A stretch of DNA of 45,348 bases from Comamonas terrae. Its GTDB lineage: Bacteria > Pseudomonadota > Gammaproteobacteria > Burkholderiales > Burkholderiaceae_C. Below the pieces are notes generated by a model that was not told the origin of the DNA, ran no database searches, and worked only from the letters and a program-made list of their open reading frames with translations. Below are positions 15,719-24,983 of this stretch, in pieces. Position numbers and translations under genes: made by a program. Every line of letters begins with the position of its first letter. The stretch's first letter is position 1. The DNA is taken from assembly GCF_001544075.1 (NCBI RefSeq), contig NZ_BCNT01000023.1, forward strand, positions 1 to 45,348, read 5' to 3'.

Positions 15719-16701
15719 CAGACATGGCCCCCGCAACGCTGATCCTGGGTGCAATGGCCTGCCTGCTGCTGGCCGTTGCCCTGTGGATGTTTGCGCGCGC
15801 ACATCGCAAGGAGCAGGCCAGATCCGTGCAGAGCCATCTGCAGCGCAGTCTGGACATTCTCCCAAGCCAGACGGCCATCGGCGGCATGCAGTCCATGCCG
15901 GGAGTGCAGCAGGCCGCATCGGCATCTGCGGTTTCGTCCTCCACGCCGCATGGCACCTGGAGCAGGCTGCACTCCCTGTTGCAGCGCCACCTGGGTATCG
16001 ATGCCTGGGGTATCGCGCCGCGCATGCTGGCCCTGCTTGCGGCAGGCGGCCTGCTGCTGGCTGTGCTCGCCGCCTTGCAAGGCGGCGCGCTGCTGGGACT
16101 GCTGGCCCTGGCTGCCTACGGCCTGCTGTGCGGCTTCGGCATCTGGCGCCGGCTGAGCAAGCGCCGTGAAAAGCTGCTGCAGCAACTGCCCGGCTTTCTG
16201 GACAACATGGTGCGCCTGATCACCATTGGCAACTCGCCGCATGCGGCTTTCCAGATGGCGGTGAACAATGTTCCTGCGCCGCTTGGCGATGCGCTGCAGC
16301 AGGCTGCTGCCAGCCTGAGTGCCCTGCCCGACCTGGGGCAGGCCATGGGACAGCTGGAACGCAACTGGCGCCTGCCGGAGTTCGGACTGCTGGCGGCCGT
16401 GTTCCGCATGAGCGTGCGCTATGGCGGACGCGCCGATCTGGTGCTGGAGCGCGTGTCGGCCTATATCCGGGATCGCCAGTCGGCGGAGCGCGAACTGCAT
16501 GCGCTGTCGGCAGAAATCCGCCTGTCGGCCTGGGTGCTGGCACTGCTGCCCATCGTGGTGGGCACCCTGATCATGGTGCTCAACCAGGGCTACTTCATGC
16601 GCATGTGGCAGGACGCCAGCGGCCGGAAGATGGTTCTGGCAGCAGCGGCACTGGAAGCCCTGGGCGCGTTCCTTCTCTACCGTCTGGCGAGGCTCAAATG
16701 A
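15715..16701 (+). CDS. tadB: Tad inner-membrane platform protein TadB
   Basis: A 328-residue T2SSF/GspF-type membrane protein. The start ATG 15715 overlaps the tadA stop; a second ATG at 15724 is possible. One N-terminal helix (LILGAMACLLLAVALWMFARA) is followed by a soluble stretch, a pair of helices (MLALLAAGGLLLAVLAALQG), the cytoplasmic GspF domain (LLQQLPGFLDNMVRLITIGNSP and later MSVRYGGRADLVLERVSAYI) and two C-terminal helices (VLALLPIVVGTLIMVL). It pairs with TadC to form the platform on which TadA acts. Confidence 0.94.
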   Translation: MTDMAPATLILGAMACLLLAVALWMFARAHRKEQARSVQSHLQRSLDILPSQTAIGGMQSMPGVQQAASASAVSSSTPHGTWSRLHSLLQRHLGIDAWGIAPRMLALLAAGGLLLAVLAALQGGALLGLLALAAYGLLCGFGIWRRLSKRREKLLQQLPGFLDNMVRLITIGNSPHAAFQMAVNNVPAPLGDALQQAAASLSALPDLGQAMGQLERNWRLPEFGLLAAVFRMSVRYGGRADLVLERVSAYIRDRQSAERELHALSAEIRLSAWVLALLPIVVGTLIMVLNQGYFMRMWQDASGRKMVLAAAALEALGAFLLYRLARLK

Positions 16702-16760
16702 CAGCCCGGCAAGCAAAAGGCACCATGGCACCCGCCGGTGCGGAAAGAGGCAGCTCATGA
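16698..16760 (+). CDS. 20-codon mini-ORF linking tadB and tadC
   Basis: ATG 16698 overlaps the tadB stop as ATGA, and its TGA (16758-16760) overlaps the tadC ATG (16757), again as ATGA. The peptide is MTARQAKGTMAPAGAERGSS. A GAGG sits a few nt before its ATG. It could carry ribosomes across the 55-nt gap by reinitiation. It has no recognisable domain and may matter only as a coupling device, or be chance. Confidence 0.35.
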   Translation: MTARQAKGTMAPAGAERGSS

Positions 16761-17770
16761 CGCCCCAGCAGTTATGGACCATCAGCCTGAGCCTGGGTGC
16801 GCTTGGCATTGCCCTGCTGGCCGGCAACATGATCTGGCGCCTGCGGCGTTCGGCGCTGGCGGCCCAGCGTGTGGAAAACCTGCTACACGCCCGCGAGGCC
16901 AGTGCACAGGCACCGGCCTCCGCAGCGGCTTCGGCGGCCCATCCGTTCAACCTGCCCGGCAGCAGCTCCATGCCCGGCGCGGTACAGAATGGCGGCGCTG
17001 CTGCATTCCACGACCTGGCGGCCAGCGTGCAGCCACCCGCCTGGCTGGACAAAGGCATTGCCAAGGCGCTGCTGGCCGATGAGGACCGCAAGCTGCTGGA
17101 CCAAGCCGGCATCAGCCTGCGCAACGGCAGCGTAGCCTACATAGGCAGCCGCATCGTGCTGGCAGCGGCACTGCCCTTGCTGGCCCTGCTGGTGCTTCAG
17201 CCTAGCGGCAGCAAGGCTCTCATCTATGGATTTCTCAGCTTCGGCTTCGGGCTGATGCTGCGCAAATGGCTGATGCAGTCCAAGGCCCGCCAAAGACGCC
17301 GGCAGGTCGTGGAAGAATTGCCGCTGTTTGTGGACCTGCTGCGGCTGCTGCAGGGCGTGGGCCTGAGCATCGACCAGAGCCTGCAGATCCTGGCCACTGA
17401 ATTCGGCAGCGTACTGCCGGTACTCAGCGGCGAACTGACTCTGGCCAATCAGCTCTATGCCAGCGGGCGCAGCCGCGAACAGTCATTCCAGCGGCTCACG
17501 CACCTGAGCGCCGACGAAGACATGAGCGCCGTCGTCAACCTGCTGGTGCAAGTGGACCGCCATGGGGGCGCCGTCCAGGAGCCGCTGCGCGAATTCGGCG
17601 TACGCCTGCGCGAAAAGCGCCAGGCCGGCTTCAAGGAAAAAATCGGATCCATCACCGTCAAGATGACGGGCGTGATGGTGCTGACCCTGCTGCCCGCACT
17701 CCTGGTGATCACGGCAGGCCCCGGCTTCATGGCGGTGATCCGCTCACTTTCCAGCATGGGGGGACGCTAA
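16757..17770 (+). CDS. tadC: Tad inner-membrane platform protein TadC
   Basis: A 337-residue T2SSF-type protein, paralogous to TadB. It has an N-terminal helix (LSLGALGIALLAGNMIWRL), a linker, helices around residues 130-165 (IVLAAALPLLALLVLQP), the GspF domain (VVEELPLFVDLLRLLQGVGLSI, DQSLQILATEF) with EKRQAGFKEKIGSITVKMTG, and C-terminal helices (VLTLLPALLVITAGPGF). SD GAGG lies 6 nt before the ATG. It acts with TadA and TadB in the inner membrane. Confidence 0.94.
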   Translation: MTPQQLWTISLSLGALGIALLAGNMIWRLRRSALAAQRVENLLHAREASAQAPASAAASAAHPFNLPGSSSMPGAVQNGGAAAFHDLAASVQPPAWLDKGIAKALLADEDRKLLDQAGISLRNGSVAYIGSRIVLAAALPLLALLVLQPSGSKALIYGFLSFGFGLMLRKWLMQSKARQRRRQVVEELPLFVDLLRLLQGVGLSIDQSLQILATEFGSVLPVLSGELTLANQLYASGRSREQSFQRLTHLSADEDMSAVVNLLVQVDRHGGAVQEPLREFGVRLREKRQAGFKEKIGSITVKMTGVMVLTLLPALLVITAGPGFMAVIRSLSSMGGR

Positions 17771-17772
17771 GC

Positions 17773-18741
17773 ATGCCAAACCAACACCTCCGGCCCGAGC
17801 ACCGGCTGATTGCCGTGATTCTGGCCGCCGCAGCAGCCACGGGCTGCGCCAGCAAGGCACCGCCGCAGGGCTATGGCGTGACGCAGGACAACACGGCTGC
17901 CGAGGCGCGGCAGCAAATGCTGCAGGCCGAACAGGCCACCAGGGTCGATACCGCACAGACCTATCTGGATCTGATCACGCAGATGCAGCAGGCCGGCCAG
18001 TGGTATGCATCTCTCGCGCATACCGAAGCCTTCGAACAGCAATACGGCAGCACACCGCAGATCCGGCTTCTGCGAGCCGACGCATTGCGCAATACCGGCC
18101 AGTTTTCGCAGGCCCATCAGGCCTATACCGCATTGCTGACAGGAGGCGACACCAGCACCACGGCACGTGCACGACGCGGTCTGGGGCTGCTCCATGCGAG
18201 CCAGGGCCAGTACGGCCAGGCTGTGGCGCAGCTGGAAATGGCCCGCAAGCTCAACCCCATCGATGCCAACGTGCTCAGCGACCTGGCCTATGCGCATATG
18301 CTGGACGGCCGCCTGGCGGCCGCTCAGTTGCCCATCTTGCAGGCCGCGCAGCTGGCGCCTGCCAACGCCCGCGTGCAGCTGAACCTGGCCCTTTACTGGC
18401 TGGCCAGCGGCAACCAGCCAGAAGCCACGCGCCTGCTGCAACGCCTTTCGCAGCCCCAGGGCAAGAATGCACCCGCACTGATAGACCAGCACTCCCTGCA
18501 GACGCTGCAGACCCAGCTTGCCAGCGTACGTGAGGCTGTGCAGGCACGTGCCGATTCAGGTCCTGCACAGGCTGGGCCTTCGGTGCCGGTACAGGTGCCG
18601 ATGCTGCAGCAGACACAAATCCAGCAAGCCGGTCCGGAGCTGCAGGCCACCCGCCAGCTCGCAACCCCTTCCGGAGATGCCACCACTGCGCCTGCTTCCG
18701 CACTGGCATCGGAAAGCCGTACACGCGACAACCCGCTTTAG
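17773..18741 (+). CDS. tadD: TadD-like TPR lipoprotein
   Basis: A 322-residue protein beginning 2 nt after the tadC stop. The lipoprotein signal ends with lipobox A-T-G-C and Cys25. TPR-like helices follow: AQTYLDLITQMQQAGQWYASL, ALRNTGQFSQAHQAYTALLTG, GLLHASQGQYGQAVAQLEMAR, AYAHMLDGRLAAAQLPILQAA and ALYWLASGNQPEATRLL. The last ~80 residues are a Gln/Pro/Ala-rich tail. TadD-type lipoproteins are thought to act as pilotins or assembly factors for the secretin. Because the locus lacks RcpB/CpaD, this may be the only outer-membrane assembly lipoprotein of the machine. Confidence 0.9.
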   Translation: MPNQHLRPEHRLIAVILAAAAATGCASKAPPQGYGVTQDNTAAEARQQMLQAEQATRVDTAQTYLDLITQMQQAGQWYASLAHTEAFEQQYGSTPQIRLLRADALRNTGQFSQAHQAYTALLTGGDTSTTARARRGLGLLHASQGQYGQAVAQLEMARKLNPIDANVLSDLAYAHMLDGRLAAAQLPILQAAQLAPANARVQLNLALYWLASGNQPEATRLLQRLSQPQGKNAPALIDQHSLQTLQTQLASVREAVQARADSGPAQAGPSVPVQVPMLQQTQIQQAGPELQATRQLATPSGDATTAPASALASESRTRDNPL

Positions 18742-18750
18742 GAGCCAGCC

Positions 18751-19164
18751 ATGCCCCGTCCTTTCGCCTTTCCGTCGACCCGGCTGCATCCCCTGCTGCT
18801 GTCGATGCTGCTGGCATCTGCCGCAACCGCAGCAAGTGCCCAGACGCAGGAAGCCACGGAGCGTACCGTGGCTTCCGTACAGGCCGATGTTGTGCCCACT
18901 CCAATACCCGAAGGCAGCAGCCACCATGCGAGTGCGCCAGCCCCAACTGCTGCCTCGGACCACCGGGAGGCTCACGCACAGCCCTTGCACCGCATTGCCA
19001 TCGGCAGCGCGACGCAACGGCTTTTCGAAATGCAAAGCACCCTGCCGGGCCTGCGCCCACGCCATATCGACGGCGAGCAGGCCAGCCGCAGCTACCAGCG
19101 CTATCTCAAGAGCTTCGAGACCACCATCCCCGAGCAATACGAAACGGGCGTAAGCGCCAAGTAG
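18751..19164 (+). CDS. DUF3613-family periplasmic protein of the Tad locus
   Basis: A 137-residue protein with a Sec signal peptide (LLLSMLLASAATAASA-QT). SD AGGAG precedes the ATG. The second half, IAIGSATQRLFEMQSTLPGL then YQRYLKSFETTIPEQYETGV, matches my recollection of DUF3613, a small family found in Tad loci of Burkholderiales with the signature YQRYL-x-SF-x-x-x-IPE. The function is unknown; position between tadD and the minor pilins suggests a periplasmic accessory for pilus assembly. Residues ~30-75 are low-complexity Ala/Pro/His and probably disordered. Confidence 0.75.
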   Translation: MPRPFAFPSTRLHPLLLSMLLASAATAASAQTQEATERTVASVQADVVPTPIPEGSSHHASAPAPTAASDHREAHAQPLHRIAIGSATQRLFEMQSTLPGLRPRHIDGEQASRSYQRYLKSFETTIPEQYETGVSAK

Positions 19165-19202
19165 CGCACTTCTTGCCAATACCTTTTTCAAGGAGCGATC
19201 CC

Positions 19203-19736
19203 ATGTTCCCGCGACATAGTTCCACAGCCATCTGCGCAGCCCCACGCGGCCGCCAGCGCGGCGTCTATGCGCTGGAGTGGGCCATCATCTTCCCGGTATT
19301 TTTTGCGCTGCTGTATGGAATCATCTGCTATGGCCTGACATTTCTGGTGCGCTCATCCATGCAGCATGCCGTCGAGGAAGGTGCCAGGGCGGCATTGCGG
19401 TATGCCCCCACCTGGGCCGACCGTGAGGTGAATGCACGGGAAACCGTGGCAAACGCTCTGGCCTGGCTCCCTGCCACCCTTCGGCCCAATGCCAGCAATG
19501 TGAAATTCACGGTCTGCCGCGTCAGCTCTCTCGATGACAAGAGTTGCACGCAGGACACCAGCCTGAACGCCGGCTTGGTCTGCGATATACGCACTCCGTG
19601 CATGGTCCTGGTGTCCTACACCATTACCGGTTACCGCGATAACGCCATTGCTCCCGCCATTCCGGGTCTGGGCCTTGTTCTGCCGGTTGCTCTGCAGGCC
19701 AGCGCCAGCCTGCTGGTAGACAGGAGGATGCTGTGA
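19203..19736 (+). CDS. tadE: TadE-like minor pilin (pseudopilin)
   Basis: A 177-residue protein. ATG 19203 is chosen because AAGGAG lies at 19190-19195 with 7-nt spacing; an upstream TTG would add ten residues without an SD. After a basic leader the sequence reads RGVYALEWAIIFPVFFALLYGIICYGL, the TadE prepilin-like segment with Glu in the hydrophobic helix. SSMQHAVEEGARAALRYAP follows, the conserved helix after it. Four cysteines lie in the C-terminal beta-rich half (VCRVSSLDDKSC, CDIRTPC), which could form disulfides. Its stop overlaps the GTG start of the next gene. Confidence 0.9.
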   Translation: MFPRHSSTAICAAPRGRQRGVYALEWAIIFPVFFALLYGIICYGLTFLVRSSMQHAVEEGARAALRYAPTWADREVNARETVANALAWLPATLRPNASNVKFTVCRVSSLDDKSCTQDTSLNAGLVCDIRTPCMVLVSYTITGYRDNAIAPAIPGLGLVLPVALQASASLLVDRRML

Positions 19737-20206
19737 TAACACGCCGGATCATTGTTTCTGGCCTGCGTCAGCGTGGTGTCGCCGCCATCGAGTTTGCGCT
19801 GATCGCCACACTCATGATTGTCCTGCTGCTGGGGCTGCTGGTGTTCTGGAGTGCATTCCAGACACAGCAATCACTGAACCGTGCAGCGGGCGATGGGGCA
19901 CGCCATGCGCTGACGCTGATCACCAGCACTTCCCCACCGTGCGATGGCAGCAATGCAGGCAGCAACCGTGTCGTTATCCAATCCAAGGTACAGACAACCA
20001 TACGGCAGCATCTCACGCAAAGCGGCCTGGACGCGAACCAGTTTTCCATGCCAAGCCCTGCTACATGGGACTGCAGCAAGGGCGAGTTCAAATTCGACGT
20101 GGAATACACGCTGCACCCCTTGCTGGGCGGCAGCAGCAGTTGGTTGGCCGAGCCGACCAAGCTGCACATCAGTGACCGCATCGTCGTGCATTTCAAGGTG
20201 CTCTAG
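19733..20206 (+). CDS. TadE/TadF-type minor pilin
   Basis: A 157-residue protein. Start GTG 19733 is supported by a strong AGGAGG at 19722-19727 and a GTGA overlap with the previous stop. The leader ends at RQRG, followed by VAAIEFALIATLMIVLLLGLLVFW, the TadE-like N-terminal motif with Glu at +5 after the Gly. FQTQQSLNRAAGDGARHALTL resembles the helix after the membrane segment. The rest carries two cysteines (PPCDGS and WDCSKG) and a beta-rich end. It is probably processed by CpaA and acts as a minor pilin. By position it corresponds to TadF of other loci. Confidence 0.88.
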   Translation: MITRRIIVSGLRQRGVAAIEFALIATLMIVLLLGLLVFWSAFQTQQSLNRAAGDGARHALTLITSTSPPCDGSNAGSNRVVIQSKVQTTIRQHLTQSGLDANQFSMPSPATWDCSKGEFKFDVEYTLHPLLGGSSSWLAEPTKLHISDRIVVHFKVL

Positions 20207-20224
20207 AAAATGCGGGAGACATAT

Positions 20225-22147
20225 ATGCCCTTCCACGCACCTCGAGCCGTCCCCCGCTGCGCATACCACGTGCAGCGAGGAACTCTGCTGGTGCAATTTG
20301 CGCTGCTGGCGCTGGTGCTGCTAGCCTTGCTGGGCGTCATCCAGATCGGCTACATGTATTCGGCCAAGCGCGACCTGCAGCGCATTGCGGACTTGGCCGC
20401 TTTGGAGTCAGTCAACGGTTTCAAGAATGCCTCCGTTTGCACCGACGCCCAGAAAGCAGGCACGAAAAGCATAAATGCGCAATGGCCCCCCGAGATCACG
20501 GCCAAAAACAAAGAGACGCAGGTGGAGTGCGGCTACTGGACTGCCAAGGACGGCTACAAAGGCAACCAGCAAAACAATGGCGTATTCAATGCCGCACGTG
20601 TGACCCTTGTCGGCCAGACACTCAAGCTTGTCCCGTTCACGGGCAACTCCGAAGTCATGGCGACTGCTACGGCAGCCCTTCCACCCAGCGACGCCACAGC
20701 GACCTTCTCCGTGGGCGCGGGTGTGGTCAAACTCAACGACGGCCTGCTTAACGCGCTCCTTTCCTCGCTCCTGGGCACCAAGATCAATCTGAGCCTTGCC
20801 GACTATCAGGGCTTGGCCAACTCCAAAGTGAATCTTCTGTGGTTGACGGAGGCGCTGAATCTCGGCGCCGGCAGCTATGACGAATTGCTGGGAACCACCG
20901 TCGACCTGAAAACGCTGCTGCAAGCCAGCATCCAGGCAGCAGCGCGCAGCGGTGAAAGCACTGCAGACGTGGGCATCAACGCATTGGAAAAACTGCTCGG
21001 TCTGGCCTTGCCTGTCGACCTGAACGGATTGCGACTGAATCTGCTCAAGAACGGCATCCAGAAAGGCCTACTTGAACTGGGGGTCGACTCCAACGACCCT
21101 CTTGCGGGTCTGCAGGCCAACACCAGCCTTCTGGACATTCTGATGGTAGGCCTGCAGGTGGCGAACAAGGATTCCGCCATCAGTATTCCCGGCACCGTAC
21201 TGAACCTCAAGCCAGTGGCCGATGCCACGGTCCAAGTCAAAATCATCGAGCCTCCCACCATTGCGTCAGGAAGGGCTGGCATAGATAAAGCCACTGGTCA
21301 ATACATCACCAAGGCACATAACGGACAGATTCGCGCGCTCATCAAGCTGAAGGCTCTGACCGCCTTGAGCAAGGACAACAACCTGCTGGATCTGAACCTG
21401 CTTTTGATACATCTGAAGGTGTCCATGCCATCAACTGGTGCTTTGCTGGAATTGCCAGTAAACCTGGAAGTTGGCTCGGCAGACGCACGCCTGGAAGAGA
21501 TCATGTGCCATGTCAAAGCCAGTACGCACAAAGCCCGTATCGGTACGAAACCAGGGTTGGCCTATATATCGCTGGCAGATATGCCAGAAGCCATGACCAA
21601 TACAACACAAGCCTGGACGAACCTGAAAAAGGATCGTTTCCATCTGCTTGATCTGCGAGTGGAGGCAAGCGCATTGCTGGACATTCTCAAAATTCTGGAT
21701 GCTCCAGTCAAAGTAATGGCAAAGCTGGATGTTCCCATCGAGAACACCAATTCCTATCAGTTGCTGGAGTACGAGTACGCCATGGACAAGCCCTATAGCG
21801 ATCAGGCGGCCGCTCTGACAAAAACTGCCGGATCCAGACAGCAAATTGGCCAATCCATAGGCAACGCGCTTGGCAAGAACCTTCTTGATGTGGAGCTGGA
21901 TACATCTGGCCTCAAGCTACTGAATATCAAGCTGGATTTCCTAACGGAAATCCTGAATGGTCTGGTCAATAACGTCGTCAAGATTGTCGGCGGACTGCTT
22001 CCCATCGTCAGAGTCGTGCTCGATCCCATCCTTGCACTGCTCGATTCCGTGCTCGGCCCTTTGCTCCAGTTGCTCGGCGTGCAGATCGGCTATGCCGACG
22101 TACAACTGCACGACATTGCCTGCAACCCGGCACAGCTCGTCGAGTGA
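20225..22147 (+). CDS. tadG: TadG-like pilus-assembly protein
   Basis: A 640-residue protein. ATG 20225 is preferred because GGGAG at 20214-20218 is 6 nt upstream; ATG 20210 would put that SD inside the gene. The N-terminal [27 protein letters not shown] then [20 protein letters not shown] is the TadG/TadE-like anchor and conserved helix. The large exported part is leucine-rich with repeated amphipathic pieces: [41 protein letters not shown] and, at the end, [20 protein letters not shown]. It ends after a Cys-containing [18 protein letters not shown]. TadG proteins help anchor or stabilise the machine; the long Leu-rich region is not explained. Unlike many TadG proteins, no VWA domain is visible. 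Confidence 0.82.
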   Translation: MPFHAPRAVPRCAYHVQRGTLLVQFALLALVLLALLGVIQIGYMYSAKRDLQRIADLAALESVNGFKNASVCTDAQKAGTKSINAQWPPEITAKNKETQVECGYWTAKDGYKGNQQNNGVFNAARVTLVGQTLKLVPFTGNSEVMATATAALPPSDATATFSVGAGVVKLNDGLLNALLSSLLGTKINLSLADYQGLANSKVNLLWLTEALNLGAGSYDELLGTTVDLKTLLQASIQAAARSGESTADVGINALEKLLGLALPVDLNGLRLNLLKNGIQKGLLELGVDSNDPLAGLQANTSLLDILMVGLQVANKDSAISIPGTVLNLKPVADATVQVKIIEPPTIASGRAGIDKATGQYITKAHNGQIRALIKLKALTALSKDNNLLDLNLLLIHLKVSMPSTGALLELPVNLEVGSADARLEEIMCHVKASTHKARIGTKPGLAYISLADMPEAMTNTTQAWTNLKKDRFHLLDLRVEASALLDILKILDAPVKVMAKLDVPIENTNSYQLLEYEYAMDKPYSDQAAALTKTAGSRQQIGQSIGNALGKNLLDVELDTSGLKLLNIKLDFLTEILNGLVNNVVKIVGGLLPIVRVVLDPILALLDSVLGPLLQLLGVQIGYADVQLHDIACNPAQLVE

Positions 22148-22190
22148 GCAAACAGAACATTCTTCATACCATCCGAAAAAGAGAGATACC

Positions 22191-23582
22191 GTGAATCTGG
22201 ACGAATTGGTCATCTATGTCTGGGAAGGCCAAGCCGATATTGCCGAGCGCGTGGAGCGTTGCATGCTCAATCTGGGCGTGGACGTGATCCGCGCCGATGG
22301 CCTTACCCTGCCTGCCGACCCCAGCGAGCTGGGCAATGCGATTGCCGTGGTCAGCGTCACGGTGCTCGAAGGCGCACGCTTTACGCGCCAGGGGGTGGAA
22401 GGCACCTTCGGCATGCCGGTCCTGTGGGTCAGTGCCAGCCAGCGCGAAGCCAGCCCGGGCAGCTATGCAATGGAGTATTCGCATGTGCTGCCGTTCGACT
22501 TCACCGGGGCGGAACTGCGCGCCATGCTGATACGCATACTGCGGCGCATGCAGAGCAACCAGCGGCAGGTGCAGCGCTCCGACGACATCATCGCCGTGGC
22601 CGATTGCATGCAGCGCCTGCTCAACGATGTGGACACTTTTGCCGACTGCGAACACAGCGTGCTCATCGTCGGCGAGACCGGGGTGGGCAAGGAGCGCATT
22701 GCCGAACGCTTGCACGAGCGCAACTCGCATTACGGCCAGGGGCCGTTCATCGTGGTCAATTGCGGCGCGATTCCGGATGGTCTTTTCGAGTCGCTGTTCT
22801 TCGGCCATGCCAAGGGTTCGTTCACGGGCGCGGTGACGGCGCACAAGGGCTTTCTGGAGCAGGCCAACGGCGGCACGCTGTTCCTCGACGAGATTGCCGA
22901 CCTGCCGCTGTACCAGCAGGTCAAGCTGCTGCGCGTGCTGGAGGAACGCACGGTCACGCGGCTGGGCTCGGCCTCGCCGGTGCGGCTGGACTTTCGCCTG
23001 GTGGCTGCCACCAACAAGCCGCTGCGCGAGCTGGTGCACGAGGGCAAGTTCCGCGCCGACCTGTTCTTTCGCCTGGCCGTGATCGAACTGCAGATCCCCA
23101 GCCTGGAAGAGCGCGGCGAGCCGGACAAGCTGGCAATCTTCCACAGCATTTTGCGCAAGGTCGTCGGCGAGGACATGATGTCCGAACTGGGCGATCCGCC
23201 GTTCTTCATCCTGGATGCCGTGGCGCAGATGTACTTTCCCGGGAACGTGCGCGAGCTGCGCAACCTGGCCGAGCGTATCGGCGTCGCCGCCCGCCAGACG
23301 CGCGACTGGGCCGCCGATGGAGCCACCGAGCGCATCCTCACGCATGCCCAGAGCCTTTCTGCCAGCACTTTCCCGCCGGAAACCGGCGGAGAAACCCTGC
23401 TGGCCAACCGCAGCAACTGGGACATGGACGAGCGCAACCGCATCATCGCGGCGCTCAGCGCCAATGACTGGAAACGCCAGAACACGGCCCAGCATCTGGG
23501 CATCAGCCGCAAGGTGTTGTGGGAAAAGATGCGCAAGTACCAGATCAGCGACGGAGAGCCCGAGGTTCCGATGCCCGGCTGA
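22191..23582 (+). CDS. Sigma-54-dependent transcriptional activator
   Basis: A 463-residue enhancer-binding protein. Start GTG 22191 is preceded by GAGAGA and gives [12 protein letters not shown]; longer in-frame starts lie inside tadG. Residues 1-120 look like a divergent receiver or sensory domain without a clear phosphoacceptor pattern. The AAA+ domain has Walker A GETGVGKE (about 161-168), GSFTGA (about 209-214, the sigma-54 contact loop, Ala to Ser variant), Walker [26 protein letters not shown] and [11 protein letters not shown] with the R-fingers. A Fis-type HTH closes the protein ([34 protein letters not shown]). It lies at the end of the Tad genes and probably controls them. Confidence 0.9.
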   Translation: MNLDELVIYVWEGQADIAERVERCMLNLGVDVIRADGLTLPADPSELGNAIAVVSVTVLEGARFTRQGVEGTFGMPVLWVSASQREASPGSYAMEYSHVLPFDFTGAELRAMLIRILRRMQSNQRQVQRSDDIIAVADCMQRLLNDVDTFADCEHSVLIVGETGVGKERIAERLHERNSHYGQGPFIVVNCGAIPDGLFESLFFGHAKGSFTGAVTAHKGFLEQANGGTLFLDEIADLPLYQQVKLLRVLEERTVTRLGSASPVRLDFRLVAATNKPLRELVHEGKFRADLFFRLAVIELQIPSLEERGEPDKLAIFHSILRKVVGEDMMSELGDPPFFILDAVAQMYFPGNVRELRNLAERIGVAARQTRDWAADGATERILTHAQSLSASTFPPETGGETLLANRSNWDMDERNRIIAALSANDWKRQNTAQHLGISRKVLWEKMRKYQISDGEPEVPMPG

Positions 23583-23626
23583 ATGCCCAACCCCGCCTTG
23601 TCTTGACTTCATAGCCCCATCCGACC

Positions 23627-24880
23627 ATGCAGGAAAAACCCGTCATCGTCTTCATCAGTGCGGTCTACCCCAGCCAGTACAGCCTGCTGTGCAGCCACCT
23701 GCGTGCCCAGGGCATGGCAGACAGCTGGTTCATGACCATGCCCGGGCATGTCGAACGCCATGCCGCCGCGGTGGACCATCTGATTGCCTTCAGGCCCGAC
23801 GGGGACATCATGGGGCCGCAAAGCTATTACTACTCGAGCAAGGTCGAGCGCTCCGCGCGCCTGTGCAAGGGCATGCTGCAGGCATTGCTGGCGTTCGAGA
23901 AGGAAAAGGGAAAGCGCATCGACCTCGTGGTGGCGCACTCCCTGTGGGCTTCGCCCAACTGGCTGTATGACGAGCTGGATGCGGCCATCGCCAGCTATAT
24001 CGAATTCCCGAGCTATCTGGCCCACGGCTGGGATGAAGCCTATCCGCCCGACATGTCGCAGCGCCTGGCCGACCGCAACACCGAGATGCTGCATTACCAC
24101 CAGGTGCTGTGCAGCGACCTGACCATCGTGCCCAGCGCGCATGCGCGCTCGATGTTCCCGCCGCTGCTGCAGGAGCGGATTGCCGTCCAGTTCGAAGGCT
24201 TCGACATCCAGCCGCCCCTGCAAAACAATGCCGCCGCGGCGCAGGAAGGCAAGCGCTTCACGATCGCGTTTTCCGCCCGGGACCTGTCCAGCGCCAAAGG
24301 GTTCGAGACCTACATCCGCCTGGTGGACCGCATGGTGCGCGAGGGCGATGGCGAAAACACCCGCTTCATTGCCATCGGCGATGCCAAGGCCGTCACCTAC
24401 GGATACGAGCAGCAATGGGTGCAGCGCCGCTACCAGAACAAGGTGGCCAGCTTCCAGGAGCACCTGCTCAAGGTGTATCCCGCGGCGCAGGTCGTCGAGT
24501 TTCCCGGGCATCTGCCGTATGCGGAGTTCTCCCGCATGCTGGCCGACGTGGACCTGTTCCTCTACCCCTTGCGCTATGGCGTTGCCAACTGGGGCCTGAT
24601 GGAAATCCTGGCACGCGGCGGCTGCGTGCTGGGGTCGAACTGGGGCTTTGTGCCGGAGCTGGTGCAACACGATGTCAACGGCCTGCTGCTGCCCGACAAC
24701 GACGATGCCTGGATCCACGCCATCCGCCAGCTCAGGGCCGATCCGGCCCGGCGCGAGCGCTATGCCCGGGCGGCCATAGAGACCGGAAAGCGTTTCCATA
24801 TCTCCAATGTGGCGCCGCGCTTCATGGAGCTGTTCCACCTTGCGATGGCCCAGCGCCGGTCCCGGGTACGCCAGAGATAG
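23627..24880 (+). CDS. GT-B glycosyltransferase (GT4-like)
   Basis: A 417-residue protein with two Rossmann-like halves. The N-terminal half starts VIVFISAVYPSQYSLLCSHL and has FEKEKGKRIDLVVAHSLWAS. The C-terminal half has RFTIAFSARDLSSAKGFETY, VVEFPGHLPYAEFSRMLADV, FLYPLRYGVANWGLMEILAR and GGCVLGSNWGFVPELVQHDV, matching the nucleotide-sugar-binding E-x7-E-like region of GT4 enzymes. There is no signal or membrane segment, so it is cytoplasmic or peripheral. It follows the sigma-54 activator by 44 nt in the same direction and a repeat-terminator region closes the unit. Its place suggests it could glycosylate Flp or a surface glycan; the acceptor is not visible in the sequence. Confidence 0.82.
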   Translation: MQEKPVIVFISAVYPSQYSLLCSHLRAQGMADSWFMTMPGHVERHAAAVDHLIAFRPDGDIMGPQSYYYSSKVERSARLCKGMLQALLAFEKEKGKRIDLVVAHSLWASPNWLYDELDAAIASYIEFPSYLAHGWDEAYPPDMSQRLADRNTEMLHYHQVLCSDLTIVPSAHARSMFPPLLQERIAVQFEGFDIQPPLQNNAAAAQEGKRFTIAFSARDLSSAKGFETYIRLVDRMVREGDGENTRFIAIGDAKAVTYGYEQQWVQRRYQNKVASFQEHLLKVYPAAQVVEFPGHLPYAEFSRMLADVDLFLYPLRYGVANWGLMEILARGGCVLGSNWGFVPELVQHDVNGLLLPDNDDAWIHAIRQLRADPARRERYARAAIETGKRFHISNVAPRFMELFHLAMAQRRSRVRQR

Positions 24881-24983
24881 AAATAGCGCTCCTGAAAAAG
24901 GAGCTATCAGCGCAATATCCTGAAGTATTTCAGTGCGGAATACTACTGAATCCCTTGCAGGAAAAGCGCATGCAGCTATGAAA
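24881..24983. repeat. Dispersed ~100-bp element with inverted ends, copy 1
   Basis: It starts 1 nt after the glycosyltransferase stop. Its left end has a perfect GCTCCT-gaaaa-AGGAGC stem followed by TATCAGCGC and TCCTGAAG. Its right end reads, in reverse complement, AGCTGCATGCGC and TCCTGCAAG. The ends are therefore imperfect inverted copies of each other. Copies 2 and 3 are at 37424 and 43572. Confidence 0.6.
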
